A DNA stretch of 64,000 nucleotides from Xanthomonas sacchari. GTDB taxonomy: Bacteria; Pseudomonadota; Gammaproteobacteria; Xanthomonadales; Xanthomonadaceae. This document shows positions 1-8,911 of this stretch, piece by piece (within the stretch, counting starts at the first letter, position 1; every line of letters begins with the position of its first letter). The translations under genes and the position numbers were made by a program. Location of the stretch: assembly GCF_024266585.1 (NCBI RefSeq), contig NZ_CP100647.1:4755001-4819000 (forward strand), read 5' to 3'. Below the pieces are notes generated by a model. That model made no database searches. It saw only the letters and a program-made list of their open reading frames with translations, and was not told where the DNA came from.

Positions 1-1
1 G

Positions 2-538
2 TGGAACGACCTGCTGCGCGATGCGCTGCAGATCATCCGCCGCGACAACCCGACCCGCACGGTGGTGGTCGGCCCGGCCAGCAGCAATGCCTTCACCGCG
101 CTCGACAGCCTGCGCCTGCCCGACGACGATGCGCACCTGCTGGTCACCGTGCACTACTACAACCCGTTCCGCTTCACCCACCAGGGCGCGTCGTGGGCGC
201 CGGCGGACATCCGCGACCACACCGGCGTGCACTGGGGCAGCGCGGCCGACCGGGTCAAGCTGTACGGCGAGTTCGACCGCATCGCGGCCTGGGCATCGGC
301 GCACCACCGGCAGGTGCTGCTGGGCGAGTTCGGCGCCTACGAACGGGCGCCGCCGGCCGATCGCCTGGCCTGGACGGTGGCGGTGGTCAACGCCGCCGAG
401 AAGCGCCATTTCGCCTGGGCCTACTGGGAGTTCGAGGGCAGCTTCGGCACCTACGACATCGACCGCGGCCAATGGGTCGCGCCGCTGCACCACGCGCTGG
501 TGGGCAGCGACAGCGCCTACGCCAGGTCCGGTAGCTGA
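2..538 (+). CDS. GH5 family cellulase (endoglucanase), C-terminal part
   Basis: This is the 3' part of a glycoside hydrolase family 5 gene; the start lies before the window. The reading frame is open from base 2 to a TGA at 536-538, giving 178 residues. Motif HYYNPFRFTHQG near residues 49-60 matches the His/Tyr strand of GH5 endoglucanases, and LLGEFGAY carries the conserved nucleophile Glu (codon about 109). AYWEFEGSFG near the end matches the last barrel strand. Known members cleave beta-1,4-glucan outside the cell and are abundant in plant-associated Xanthomonas. Substrate and the N-terminal secretion signal cannot be seen here. It converges with the HAD gene downstream. Confidence 0.85.
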   Translation, partial: WNDLLRDALQIIRRDNPTRTVVVGPASSNAFTALDSLRLPDDDAHLLVTVHYYNPFRFTHQGASWAPADIRDHTGVHWGSAADRVKLYGEFDRIAAWASAHHRQVLLGEFGAYERAPPADRLAWTVAVVNAAEKRHFAWAYWEFEGSFGTYDIDRGQWVAPLHHALVGSDSAYARSGS

Positions 539-622
539 TCGCAGCGGGCAACCAGCCGCACCCGTGCGCCTGTCGATGGCGAAGGGCCGCGGCAGGCGCC
601 GCGCCGACTGTCGCAGCGTGCG

Positions 623-1357
623 CTACCGGGCGCCGACCTCGCCGGCGCGGTCGCGGCAGCCCCAGTTGAGGATCGGCGTGCCGGACGGCAGCACGCGGCG
701 GAACATCGCCACCGCGCTGTGCTTGGGATTGACCACCACCGGCGCGGCCGCGGCCTGCAGCAGCGGCAGATCGGCGGTGCTGTCGGAATAGGCCATGGCG
801 ATCTCGCCGTAGCCCAGTTCGCGCAGCATGCGCATCTTTTCCTCGTTGTGGCAGTGGCGCGTGGCGGTGACCGCGCCCAGGCGCGGGCCGATCAGGCTGC
901 CGACCACCGGCACGTCCTGGTGCGCGACGAAGCCGAGGATGGCGCGCGCCAGTTCCGGCGGCGCGCCGGTGGCGACCACCACGCGATCGCCGGCCGCGCG
1001 GTGCCGGGCGAACACCTCCAGCGCCTGCGGCAGCAGCCGCTGGCGGATCTGCGCCTGATGCTGCAGCACGTACTGGTCGATGATGCGGTTGAACTCGCGC
1101 GCACGGCGCAGGCCGAAGCTGGCGATCCAGACGTAGCCGGAGATGCCGGTGCGCCGGGTCGGCAGCATCGCCACCAGCGGTCCCAGCAACGGGGTGGCCA
1201 GCACCGCGGCGGCCAGGCGCAGCGGATTGCGCTTGATCAGCCAGGCGAACAGGTGGCTGCCGGAATCGCCGTCGTACAGGGTATGGTCGAAATCGAACAC
1301 GACCAGCGGCGCGTCGGCGCGCGGCAGTGGGTACGGGCTGGCGTCCTGCCCGCTCAT
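623..1357 (-). CDS. HAD-IB family phosphatase (SerB/CicA-like)
   Basis: A 244-residue HAD-superfamily hydrolase. Motif I is [12 protein letters not shown], with the nucleophile and acid/base aspartates at residues 22 and 24. A basic EEKM segment and a late [11 protein letters not shown] motif supply the conserved Lys and the metal-binding Asp. Order and length fit the IB subfamily, which includes phosphoserine phosphatase and the CicA-like proteins. The true substrate is unknown. The start ATG overlaps the trpC stop by four bases (ATGA), so it is probably translated as the last gene of the trpD-trpC transcript. Confidence 0.85.
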   Translation of the reverse strand: MSGQDASPYPLPRADAPLVVFDFDHTLYDGDSGSHLFAWLIKRNPLRLAAAVLATPLLGPLVAMLPTRRTGISGYVWIASFGLRRAREFNRIIDQYVLQHQAQIRQRLLPQALEVFARHRAAGDRVVVATGAPPELARAILGFVAHQDVPVVGSLIGPRLGAVTATRHCHNEEKMRMLRELGYGEIAMAYSDSTADLPLLQAAAAPVVVNPKHSAVAMFRRVLPSGTPILNWGCRDRAGEVGAR

Positions 1358-2151
1358 GCCGCGAAGAACAGCTGCCGCAGGGCCTCGCCCGGCTCCTCGG
1401 CGCGCATGAACGCCTCGCCGACCAGGAACGCGTGGACGCCGGCGCCGCGCATCAGCGCCACGTCGTCCGGGCCGAGGATGCCGCTTTCGGTGACCAGCAG
1501 GCGGTCGCGCGGCACCGCGTCCTGCATCGACAAGGTGGTCTGCAGCGACACCTCGAAGGTGCGCAGGTTGCGGTTGTTGATGCCGATCAGCGGCGCCGGC
1601 ACCTGCAGCGCGCGCTCCAGTTCGTCGATGTCGTGCACTTCCACCAGCACGTCCATGCCCAGTTGCAGCGCCAGCGACGACAGCTCGGCCAGTTGCAGGT
1701 CGTCCAGCGCGGCCACGATCAGCAGGATGCAGTCGGCGCCGAGCGTGCGCGCCTCGTAGACCTGGTACGGATCGATGGTGAAATCCTTGCGCAGCACCGG
1801 CAGGGTGCAGGCGTCGCGCGCCTGCTGCAGATAGCGGTCGTGGCCCTGGAAGAAATCCTCGTCGGTCAGCACCGACAGGCAGGCGGCGCCGCCGAATTCG
1901 TAGCTGACCGCGATGTCGGCCGGATGGAAGTCCGGCCGGATCACGCCCTTGGAGGGGCTGGCCTTCTTGACCTCGGCGATCACCGCCGGGTCGCCGTTGG
2001 CGATGGCCGCCTGCAACGCGCGGGCGAACCCGCGGGTGGGCGGCATGGCCTCCGCGCGGGCGGCCAGCTCGGCCAGCGGCACGCGCGCGCTGCGCGCGGC
2101 GATCTCGTCGGCCTTGCGCGCGAGGATGGTGCGGAGAATGTCGCTGCTCAT
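1354..2151 (-). CDS. trpC: Indole-3-glycerol phosphate synthase
   Basis: A 265-residue single-domain TrpC, which closes the indole ring of CdRP to indole-3-glycerol phosphate in tryptophan synthesis. Visible family signatures are [11 protein letters not shown] (catalytic Lys and Glu region), VLRKDF and LLVTESGI along a TIM barrel. Translation could be extended upstream, but that extension runs through a heptamer repeat and is not protein-like. The ATG at 2151 begins [13 protein letters not shown], the usual N-terminus. It lies downstream of trpD with about 175 bases between, containing a GGACCCG array, and overlaps the HAD gene by four bases. Confidence 0.97.
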   Translation of the reverse strand: MSSDILRTILARKADEIAARSARVPLAELAARAEAMPPTRGFARALQAAIANGDPAVIAEVKKASPSKGVIRPDFHPADIAVSYEFGGAACLSVLTDEDFFQGHDRYLQQARDACTLPVLRKDFTIDPYQVYEARTLGADCILLIVAALDDLQLAELSSLALQLGMDVLVEVHDIDELERALQVPAPLIGINNRNLRTFEVSLQTTLSMQDAVPRDRLLVTESGILGPDDVALMRGAGVHAFLVGEAFMRAEEPGEALRQLFFAA

Positions 2152-2203
2152 GCGGTTGGGATCCTGGGGGATGGCCGGATTATCGGCGATGCGGGGTAAA
2201 GAA

Positions 2204-2245
2204 GGGATCGGGACCCGGGACCCGGGACCCGGGACCCGGGACCCG
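2204..2245. repeat. Heptanucleotide tandem array (GGACCCG)5
   Basis: Five perfect GGACCCG units (2211-2245) preceded by one GGGATCG variant lie between trpD and trpC. The 7-bp period and GG-A/T-NC-CG pattern relate it to the CGAATCC arrays at 22632-22659 and 40621-40705. It may form hairpins, because GGGACCC is nearly self-complementary, and it sits in the presumed trpD-trpC transcript. Confidence 0.9.
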
Positions 2246-2327
2246 CAACAGCCTATGCGGTCAGGGAAGGAGTGCAACCGACGGCTCGTGCGGGCGGACA
2301 CGACTGGCGCATGCCGTCCAGTTGCGC

Positions 2328-3365
2328 CTACCGGGCCCCGACAAGCTGCTGCGTACACGCCACATACGCCTCCAGCTTCGCCCGGGCGCGGCCGTCGGCG
2401 ATGGCCGCGCGCGCCAGGGCGATGCCGGCGCCGATATCGTCGGCCAGGCCGGCCACGTACAGCGCCGCGCCGGCGTTGAAGGCGACGATGTCCAGGGCCG
2501 GGCCGGGCACGTTGTCGAGCACGGCGCGTAGCATCGCCATCGACTCGGCGGCGTCGGCGACCTTGAGGTTGCGGCTGGCCGACATGGCGATGCCGAAATC
2601 CTCCGGGTGCACCTCGTACTCGCGGACCTGGCCGTCGCGCAGTTCGCCGACCAGGGTACCGGCGCCGAGCGAGAGCTCATCCATATCGTCGCGCCCCCAC
2701 ACCACCAGCGCGCGCTCGGCGCCCAGTTCCTGCAGCACGCGCGCCTGGATGCCGACCAGGTCGGGATGGAACACGCCCATCAGGATGTTCGGCGCGCCGG
2801 CCGGATTGGTCAGCGGGCCGAGGATGTTGAAGATGGTGCGCACGCCCATCTCGCGCCGCACCGGCGCCACCACTTTCATCGCCGGATGGTGCACCGGCGC
2901 GAACATGAAGCCGATGCCGGTGGCCTCCAGCGCCTGCGCCACCTGCTCGGGCTGCAGCTCGATCGCCGCGCCCAGCGCCTCCAGCGCGTCGGCACTGCCG
3001 GACTTGGAGGAGACGCTGCGGTTGCCGTGCTTGGCGACCTTGGCGCCGGCCGCCGCCGCGACGAACATCGCGCAGGTGGAGATGTTGAAGGTATGCGAGC
3101 CGTCGCCGCCGGTGCCGACGATGTCGACCATGTGGGTGCGGTCGGCGACCGGCACGGTGCGCGAGAACTCGCGCATCACCACCGCCGCGCCGGCGATCTC
3201 GCCGACCGTCTCCTTCTTGACCCGCAGGCCGGTGAGGATGGCCGCGGTCATCATCGGCGAGACCTCGCCGCGCATGATCTGCCGCATCAGCCCGACCATC
3301 TCGTCGTGGAAGATCTCGCGATGCTCGATGGTGCGTTGCAAGGCTTGCTGGGGGGTGATGGTCAT
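2328..3365 (-). CDS. trpD: Anthranilate phosphoribosyltransferase
   Basis: A 345-residue TrpD, which transfers phosphoribose from PRPP to anthranilate. The PRPP loop [15 protein letters not shown] is at about residues 85-100. The [15 protein letters not shown] motif and the anthranilate-site arginine region [19 protein letters not shown] follow in the right order. Length is canonical and there is no fused amidotransferase, consistent with a separate trpG. The start at 3365 gives [19 protein letters not shown], as usual. It is on the same strand as trpG and trpC, with a flavin reductase gene between trpG and trpD. Confidence 0.97.
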   Translation of the reverse strand: MTITPQQALQRTIEHREIFHDEMVGLMRQIMRGEVSPMMTAAILTGLRVKKETVGEIAGAAVVMREFSRTVPVADRTHMVDIVGTGGDGSHTFNISTCAMFVAAAAGAKVAKHGNRSVSSKSGSADALEALGAAIELQPEQVAQALEATGIGFMFAPVHHPAMKVVAPVRREMGVRTIFNILGPLTNPAGAPNILMGVFHPDLVGIQARVLQELGAERALVVWGRDDMDELSLGAGTLVGELRDGQVREYEVHPEDFGIAMSASRNLKVADAAESMAMLRAVLDNVPGPALDIVAFNAGAALYVAGLADDIGAGIALARAAIADGRARAKLEAYVACTQQLVGAR

Positions 3366-3417
3366 GAGGGAAGGATCTGCTCGTAGGCTGGAATGGGAAG
3401 CGACGTGCCTGACGCGC

Positions 3418-4056
3418 TCAGCGCCTCTGCGTCGGCCGCGGCATGCGCAGGCGTCCTTGCGCCAGCACCTCGAAGTAGTCGGCCGGGCCGCCGGCGCGCA
3501 GCAGGGTGGCGACCGCGGCCGGGTCGTAGATCCCGTCCTGCAGCGCGTGCTCGGCGATGTGCACGCCGACCACCTCGCCCAGCACCAGCCAGGTCTGGAT
3601 CGGCTCGCCGCGCGCGCTTTGCAGCGGCAGCAGCTGGCTGAGCCGGCACTCGAAGCTCACCGGGCTGGCGGCCACCCGCGGTGCGCCGATCAGGCGCGAG
3701 GGCGCCGGCGTGAGACCGGCCAGGACGAACTCGTCGACCTCCGGCGCCACCGCCGCGGAACTGGCATTCATCGCCTCGGCCAGCGGCCGCGTGGCCAGGT
3801 TCCAGGTGAACTCGCCCGTGGCCTCGATGTTGCGCACGCTGTCCTTCCAGCCGATGCTGGCGAAGCCGACGATCGGCGGGACGTAGTTGAAGGCGTTGAA
3901 GAAGCTGTAGGGCGCCAGGTTGGCGACGCCGTCGGCGCTGCGCGAGCCGATCCAGCCGATCGGCCGCGGCCCGACGATGGCGTTGAACGGATCGTGCGGC
4001 AGGCCGTGGCCGTTGGCCGGCTCGTAGAAGTGGAAGGCGTCGGTGCGATCGTGCAT
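3418..4056 (-). CDS. Flavin reductase-like FMN-binding protein
   Basis: A 212-residue protein of the flavin reductase-like, FMN-binding split-barrel family. The N-terminal [17 protein letters not shown] motif, the [20 protein letters not shown] stretch and the TGEFTWN segment are typical of this group, which binds FMN and often uses NAD(P)H. The natural substrate is unknown. It lies between trpG and trpD on the same strand, with gaps of about 50 bases either side, so it is probably co-transcribed, but there is no known step for it in tryptophan synthesis. Confidence 0.88.
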   Translation of the reverse strand: MHDRTDAFHFYEPANGHGLPHDPFNAIVGPRPIGWIGSRSADGVANLAPYSFFNAFNYVPPIVGFASIGWKDSVRNIEATGEFTWNLATRPLAEAMNASSAAVAPEVDEFVLAGLTPAPSRLIGAPRVAASPVSFECRLSQLLPLQSARGEPIQTWLVLGEVVGVHIAEHALQDGIYDPAAVATLLRAGGPADYFEVLAQGRLRMPRPTQRR

Positions 4057-4105
4057 TGGCAGGGTCCGGCGGTGACGGAAGGCGGGCGGCGCCGGCGCGG
4101 CGCGC

Positions 4106-4684
4106 TCAGCGCTCCAGGAAGTTCTTCAGCAAGGCGTGGCCGTGCTCGGTGAGGATGGACTCCGGGTGGAACTGCACGCCCTCGACCGGGAACTGGCGAT
4201 GGCGCAGGCCCATGATCTCCTCCACCGTGCCGTCGTCGTGTTCGGTCCAGGCGGTCACTTCCAGGCAATCGGGCAGCGTGGTCTTCTCCACCACCAGCGA
4301 GTGGTAGCGGGTGGCCTCGTAGCGGTCCGGCAGGCCGGCGAACACGCCGCGGCCCTCGTGGCGGATGCGCGAGGTCTTGCCGTGCATGATGGTGCCGGCG
4401 CGCACCACCTGCCCGCCGTAGACCTGGCCGATGCTCTGGTGGCCCAGGCACACACCCAGGATCGGCGTGCGCTGGCCCAACCGCTCGATCAATTGCAGCG
4501 ACACCCCGGCCTCGTTCGGCGTGCACGGCCCCGGCGAGATGACGATGCGCTCGGGCGCCAGGCGCTCGATCTCGTCCACGCTGAGCGCGTCGTTGCGCAC
4601 CACCTTGACCTCGGCGCCGAGCGCCTGCAGGTACTGCACGAGGTTGTAGGTAAAGCTGTCGTAGTTATCCAGCATCAGCAGCAT
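4106..4684 (-). CDS. trpG: Anthranilate synthase component II (glutamine amidotransferase)
   Basis: A 192-residue class I glutamine amidotransferase that supplies ammonia to TrpE, and possibly also to PabB since the subunit is often shared. The catalytic triad is visible as Cys79 in [10 protein letters not shown] and His173/Glu175 in [26 protein letters not shown] is the standard TrpG/PabA N-terminus. It lies ten bases after the SIMPL gene and is separated from trpE by two unrelated genes, although the two products form one enzyme. Confidence 0.96.
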   Translation of the reverse strand: MLLMLDNYDSFTYNLVQYLQALGAEVKVVRNDALSVDEIERLAPERIVISPGPCTPNEAGVSLQLIERLGQRTPILGVCLGHQSIGQVYGGQVVRAGTIMHGKTSRIRHEGRGVFAGLPDRYEATRYHSLVVEKTTLPDCLEVTAWTEHDDGTVEEIMGLRHRQFPVEGVQFHPESILTEHGHALLKNFLER

Positions 4685-4694
4685 GGCGAAGGAC

Positions 4695-5459
4695 TCATTG
4701 CGCGATCAGGAAGACCGCATAGACGTTTTCGGAAAGGGCGAGGGTGCCGGCTTCGAGGGATTCGGCGGCGGACGGCGGCATCGGGAGTGGCGTAGGCGGG
4801 GATTTCCCGCTGAAGAGATCTTGGCGACGCGATTCCGATGGCCAATGGCCAGCCTGGATGCCATAAGCGAAGTCCGGCGCCACTTCCGAAATGGTGTAAA
4901 GGCCACCCAGACGCACGCCGTAGGCGTTTGCCAGCGCTTGCGCCGACGCTCGGGTCTGTTCGGCAGCTTGGCGCTTGAGCTCGGCACGCAGCGCGACTTC
5001 GCCGCTATAGTGCGGTGCGAGGCCGGACACTTGCAGTTCTTCGCTGGTCCTGAGCGTGCCGAGCAAGCCACGCACATCGTCCAGCGTTCCGAAATCAGCA
5101 GACAAAGTTCGCTGCACGCGGGTCCCGCTGAAGATTTGCTTGTCGTCTTCGTAGCGCTGCTCTGGCTCGATCGACAGCGTCGTCGCCTGCACGCTATCGG
5201 CGAGCGCGTGCTGTTGCTTGAACGCAAGCAGCACGTTCGCCGCATTGGTCTGCACACGCTTGCGCGCCGCATCTGGATCGGCATCCACTGCGCTCAGCGT
5301 GATCTTGACCCCGAAGCGGTCCGGCACCACCTCGCGCTGCGCCTCACCCTTTACCAACAAGTGCGGCTGCGACGGCAGACTGTTGACCTGCGCGCTGGCG
5401 AACGCCGGCAAGGCCAGCACGGCGGCAAAGGCCCAGGCAACGAGCGTACGGCTTTTCAT
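4695..5459 (-). CDS. SIMPL domain (DUF541) periplasmic protein
   Basis: A 254-residue exported protein. A signal peptide ends near ALPAFASA (residues 17-24), and the rest is one SIMPL/DUF541 domain like E. coli YggE, with the usual [14 protein letters not shown] start and repeated aligned Ala/Arg helices. YggE-type proteins have been linked to oxidative stress, but their biochemical role is unclear. AAGGAGAGGAAG lies directly before the ATG, a strong ribosome site. The gene is visibly less GC-rich and less biased at third positions than trpE or trpG, suggesting later insertion into the cluster. Confidence 0.88.
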   Translation of the reverse strand: MKSRTLVAWAFAAVLALPAFASAQVNSLPSQPHLLVKGEAQREVVPDRFGVKITLSAVDADPDAARKRVQTNAANVLLAFKQQHALADSVQATTLSIEPEQRYEDDKQIFSGTRVQRTLSADFGTLDDVRGLLGTLRTSEELQVSGLAPHYSGEVALRAELKRQAAEQTRASAQALANAYGVRLGGLYTISEVAPDFAYGIQAGHWPSESRRQDLFSGKSPPTPLPMPPSAAESLEAGTLALSENVYAVFLIAQ

Positions 5460-5480
5460 CTTCCTCTCCTTGGTTAGATA

Positions 5481-6551
5481 TCAGCCGGCCGCACGCTGCG
5501 TGCCGGACCGGGTCAGCGCAGCGAAATCCGCGATCAACGCATCGACCGCCGCGTCCTGGGTGGCCCACGAGGTGACGAAGCGGATCACCCAACGGCCGTC
5601 GCCCAGCCGTTGCCAGCGCTCGAAGTCGTAGCGCTGCGCCAGCGTCTCGACCGCGGCGGCGGGCAGGATCACGAACAGCTGGTTGGTCGGCGAATCCGAG
5701 GCGAACTGCGCGCCGGCCGCGGCCAGCCCGTCGCGCAACCGCACGGCCATGCGGTTGGCGTGCGCGGCCAGTTGGTAGAACAGGCCGTCCTCGAACAGCG
5801 CGGCGAACTGGGTGCCCAGCACCATGCCCTTGGCCAGCAGCGCCCCGCGCTGCTTGAGCAGGTAGCGGAAATCCGCTTGCAAGGCCGGGTTGAGGATCAC
5901 CAGCGCCTCGCCGAGCAGCGCGCCGTTCTTGGTGCCGCCGATGTAGAACGCATCGGTCAGCGCGGCGATGTCGGCCATGCGCAGGTCGTTGCCTTCGGCG
6001 GTGAGTGCGCTGCCGATGCGCGCGCCGTCCAGGAACAGCAGCAGGCCGTGCGCGTCGCAGAACGTGCGCAGCGCCTGCAGTTCGTGCCTGCGATACAGCG
6101 TGCCGACCTCGGTGGTGTTGGACACGTAGACCAGCCGCGGCTGCACCATGTGCTCGTTGCCGTGCTCGGCCAGCAGCGGCGCGATCCGCTCCGGGGTGAG
6201 CCGGCCATCGGCCGCCTCCACAGTGAGCACCTTGTGCCCGGTGGCCTCGATCGCGCCGGTCTCGTGGGTGGCGATATGGCCGGAGGTGGCGGCGATCACC
6301 GCCTGGTGCGGGCGCAGGAACGCGGCGATGGCGGTGAGGTTGGTCTGGGTGCCGCCGACCAGCAGGTGCACGTCGGCGTCGGCGCAGCCGATCTCGGCAC
6401 GGATCAGTTCCGCGGCGCGTGCGCTGTGCCGGTCCAGGCCGTAACCGGCGTTCTGCTCGGTGCTGGCGGCGGCCAGCGCGGCCAGCAGGCGCGGATGCGC
6501 GCCTTCGCTGTAGTCGTTGCGGAAGCCGATCCGCGGCGCGACGGCGCTCAC
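5481..6551 (-). CDS. Low-specificity threonine aldolase family PLP enzyme
   Basis: A 356-residue PLP-dependent enzyme of the threonine aldolase/beta-eliminating lyase family, which splits L-threonine or allo-threonine to glycine and acetaldehyde. FLDGARIG (Asp near residue 175) and FYIGGTKNGALLGEA with the Schiff-base Lys near 208 are characteristic. The start is a GTG at 6551 that overlaps the trpE stop in a GTGA junction, implying translational coupling to trpE. No typical place for this enzyme in tryptophan synthesis is known. Glycine and serine metabolism is the likely role. Confidence 0.9.
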   Translation of the reverse strand: MSAVAPRIGFRNDYSEGAHPRLLAALAAASTEQNAGYGLDRHSARAAELIRAEIGCADADVHLLVGGTQTNLTAIAAFLRPHQAVIAATSGHIATHETGAIEATGHKVLTVEAADGRLTPERIAPLLAEHGNEHMVQPRLVYVSNTTEVGTLYRRHELQALRTFCDAHGLLLFLDGARIGSALTAEGNDLRMADIAALTDAFYIGGTKNGALLGEALVILNPALQADFRYLLKQRGALLAKGMVLGTQFAALFEDGLFYQLAAHANRMAVRLRDGLAAAGAQFASDSPTNQLFVILPAAAVETLAQRYDFERWQRLGDGRWVIRFVTSWATQDAAVDALIADFAALTRSGTQRAAG

Positions 6552-8023
6552 AGCCCCTTCGCCGCTTCGGCGACCGCGCGGAACAGCGCGCGGCCCTTGT
6601 TCATCGTCTCGTCCCATTCGGTCTGCGGATCGGAGTCGTAGACGATGCCGGCGCCGGCCTGTACGTGCAGGCGGCCGTGCTTGATCACCGCGGTGCGGAT
6701 GGCGATGGCGGTATCGGCGTCGCCGTGCCAGCCGAGGTAGCCGATGCTGCCGGCGTAGACGTTGCGCTTGATCGGCTCCAGCTCGCGGATGACTTCCAGC
6801 GCGCGGATCTTCGGCGCGCCGCTGACGGTGCCGGCAGGGAAGGTGGCGCGCAGCACGTCGGCATAGCTGAGCCCGGGCAACAGGGTGCCGGTGACTTCGC
6901 TGACGATGTGCATGACGTGGCTGTAGCGCTCGATCACGAAGCGCTCGCCGACGGCGACGCTGCCGGCCTGCGAGACGCGGCCGGCATCGTTGCGGCCCAG
7001 ATCGATCAGCATCAGGTGCTCGGCACGCTCCTTCGGATCGGCGAGCAGTTCCGCCTCCAGCGCCTGATCCTCTTCCGGCGTCTTGCCGCGCGGGCGGGTG
7101 CCGGCGATCGGGCGCACGGTGACCTGGCCGTTCTCCAGCCGCACCAGGATTTCCGGCGAGGAGCCGACCACCTGGGTGTCGCCGACGTCGAGGAAATACA
7201 TGTACGGCGACGGGTTCAGCGCACGCAGCGCGCGGTACACGTCCACCGGGCGCGCATTGAACGGCACGCTCAGGCGCTGGCTCAGCACCACCTGGAAGAT
7301 GTCGCCGGCGCGGATGTAGTCCTTGGATGTTTCCACCGCGGCGATGAAGCCCTCGCGGGTGAAGCCGGAGACGAAGTCGCTCTCGTCGAGCACGTCGCGC
7401 GCCAGCGGCGCGGGGTAGCCGGCGCCGGGCTGGCGCAGCGTGGTGGTCAGCGCATCCAGGCGCGCCTGCGCGCGCTCCCAGGCGTCGGCCTCGGCCGGGT
7501 CGGCATGCACGATCAGGTACAGGCGGCCCTTGAGGTTGTCGAACACCGCCACTTCCTCGGACAGCATCAGCAGGATGTCCGGGGTGTCCAGTTCGTCGCG
7601 GGCGACGCCGCCGGCCAGGCGCGGCTCGATGTAGCCGATGCATTCGAAGCCGAACCAGCCGACCAGGCCGCCGGTGAAGCCGGGCACGCCCGCCAGCTTG
7701 GGCACCACGTGCTGGGCGCGCAGCGCCTCGACTTCGGCGAAGGGATCGGCGACCTCGCGGCGCTCGATCAGCGCGCCATGGTCGCGCACCTCCAGGGTGT
7801 GCCCGCGGAAGGTGTACACGCGGCGCACCGGCAGGCCGATGATCGAGTAGCGACCGAAGCGTTCGCCGCCTTCGACCGATTCGAACAGATAGGTATGCGG
7901 GGCGTCGGCGAGCTTGAGGTAGACCGACAGCGGCGTGTCCAGGTCGGACAGCACTTCGCGGACGACGGGGATGCGGGTGTGACCTTCAGCGGCGTAGCGC
8001 TGGAACTGCTCGCGGGTAATCAA
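6548..8023 (-). CDS. trpE: Anthranilate synthase component I
   Basis: A 491-residue chorismate-utilising enzyme that makes anthranilate with TrpG. The N-terminal ESVEGGERFGRYSIIG motif belongs to the tryptophan feedback site. RPIAGTRPRGKTPEED, DLGRNDAGRVS and FPAGTVSGAPK are the chorismate-binding signatures. The start is inferred as TTG at 8023 (LITREQFQRYAAEGHTRIPV), preceded by GGAAGGAAAGCCGTC. A longer reading upstream enters the leader and is not conserved-looking. The first gene of the cluster, it is followed with a four-base overlap by the threonine aldolase gene. Confidence 0.96.
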   Translation of the reverse strand: MITREQFQRYAAEGHTRIPVVREVLSDLDTPLSVYLKLADAPHTYLFESVEGGERFGRYSIIGLPVRRVYTFRGHTLEVRDHGALIERREVADPFAEVEALRAQHVVPKLAGVPGFTGGLVGWFGFECIGYIEPRLAGGVARDELDTPDILLMLSEEVAVFDNLKGRLYLIVHADPAEADAWERAQARLDALTTTLRQPGAGYPAPLARDVLDESDFVSGFTREGFIAAVETSKDYIRAGDIFQVVLSQRLSVPFNARPVDVYRALRALNPSPYMYFLDVGDTQVVGSSPEILVRLENGQVTVRPIAGTRPRGKTPEEDQALEAELLADPKERAEHLMLIDLGRNDAGRVSQAGSVAVGERFVIERYSHVMHIVSEVTGTLLPGLSYADVLRATFPAGTVSGAPKIRALEVIRELEPIKRNVYAGSIGYLGWHGDADTAIAIRTAVIKHGRLHVQAGAGIVYDSDPQTEWDETMNKGRALFRAVAEAAKGL

Positions 8024-8167
8024 GACGGCTTTCCTTCCGGGACTCGGTGACAGGGCGGACGACGGCTGCAGGCCACCATCGCCACGCACGGCGAGCGGAA
8101 GTGAAGGAACGCGGGGTCGTCAGGCTGGACACGGCGGCTACTTTACCGCAACTGCGGCGACTGGCAA
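8024..8167 (-). promoter_or_regulatory. trpE promoter and leader with Trp codon cluster
   Basis: Read on the minus strand, TTGCCA (8167-8162) and TAAAGT (8145-8140) are spaced 16 bases and make a plausible sigma-70 promoter about 115 bases before the trpE TTG. Inside the leader, one frame reads Trp-Arg-Trp-Trp (codons at 8073-8084). In another frame an ATG opens a 19-codon ORF whose TGA overlaps the trpE TTG (TTGA). No terminator hairpin with a U tract is visible, so classical attenuation is not shown. Confidence 0.45.
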
Positions 8168-8197
8168 CGGTTGCAGACGCCACCATTTGATCCGGGT

Positions 8198-8813
8198 CAG
8201 GAACGCGGCGAGCGTGTCGCGTCGGGACTGAAGTCCCTCCCACAGGGGAGCGGTCGCCTTCGGGCGTAGCGCGGAACCCGAGCTGCGCGCTCCGGACCTC
8301 GCACGCGCATGCGCGATCGAGCCGGCTCGTCGCCACATCGTCACACCGTCGTAGGACCCCGGCGAGCGTGTCGCGTCGGGACTGAAGTCCCTCCCACAGG
8401 GGCGCGGTCGCCTTCGGGCGTAGCACGGAACCCGAGCTGCGCGCTCCGGACCTCGCACGCGCATGCGCGATCGAGCCGGGTCGGCGCCACATCGTCACAC
8501 CGTCGTAGGAACCCGGTGAGCGTGTCGCGTCGGGACTGAAGTCCCTCCCACATGGGAGCAGTCGCCCTCGGGCGTAGCGCGGAACCCGAGCTGCGCGCTC
8601 CGGACCTCGCACGCGCATTCGCGATCGAGCCGGGTCGGCGTCACATCGTCACACCGTCGTAGGAACCCGGCGAGCGTGTCGCGTCGGGACTGAAGTCCCT
8701 CCCACAGGGGAGCGGTCGCCTTCGGGCGTAGCGCGGAACCCGAGCTGCGCGCTCCGGACCTCGCACGCGCATTCGCGATCGAGTCAGGTCATCGCCACAT
8801 CGTCACCCCGCGC
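8198..8813. repeat. Four tandem 154-bp repeats
   Basis: The anchor GTCGGGACTGAAGTCCC recurs at 8221, 8375, 8529 and 8683, an exact 154-bp step each time, and the intervening sequence is nearly identical between copies. Each unit holds the hairpin GGGACTGAAGTCCC followed by TCCCACA, a GC-rich GAACCCGAGCTGCGCGCTC block and a CATCGTCACACCGTCGTAGG end. 154 is not a multiple of three, so the long frames crossing it are not proteins. Single copies of the hairpin module occur at 45744-45767 and 58767-58790. The array lies upstream of the trpE promoter. Confidence 0.95.
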
Positions 8814-8878
8814 AGGAGCGGCTTCCGCCGCGACCGGGCCTTCCCGGTAACGCCCGTCGCGGCGGAAGCCGCTCCTAC
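8813..8878. repeat. REP-like inverted repeat (GTAG family)
   Basis: A 66-bp palindromic element: an AGGAGCGGCTTCCGCCGCGAC arm, a short loop, then the reverse complement ending CCGCTCCTAC. Members recur at 22586, 35577, 44190, 45827 and 58891. They resemble the GTAG-headed REPs described in Stenotrophomonas. Position is between the 154-bp array and the lipid kinase gene stop, where it could act as a transcript end. Confidence 0.85.
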
Positions 8879-8911
8879 GACGGCAGACAGATGGTGTTCG
8901 CTGCCGGTCGC

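Noticed and set aside
8020-8167. Classical terminator-type tryptophan attenuator
   Set aside because: Trp codons are present, but no terminator hairpin with a U tract precedes the trpE start.
7986-8618. Long frames through the 154-bp repeats
   Set aside because: The 154-bp period is not a multiple of three, so each copy is read in a different frame; no conserved protein can result.
8198-8813. CRISPR array
   Set aside because: Units are contiguous, 154 bp long and nearly identical throughout; there are no spacers and no cas genes.
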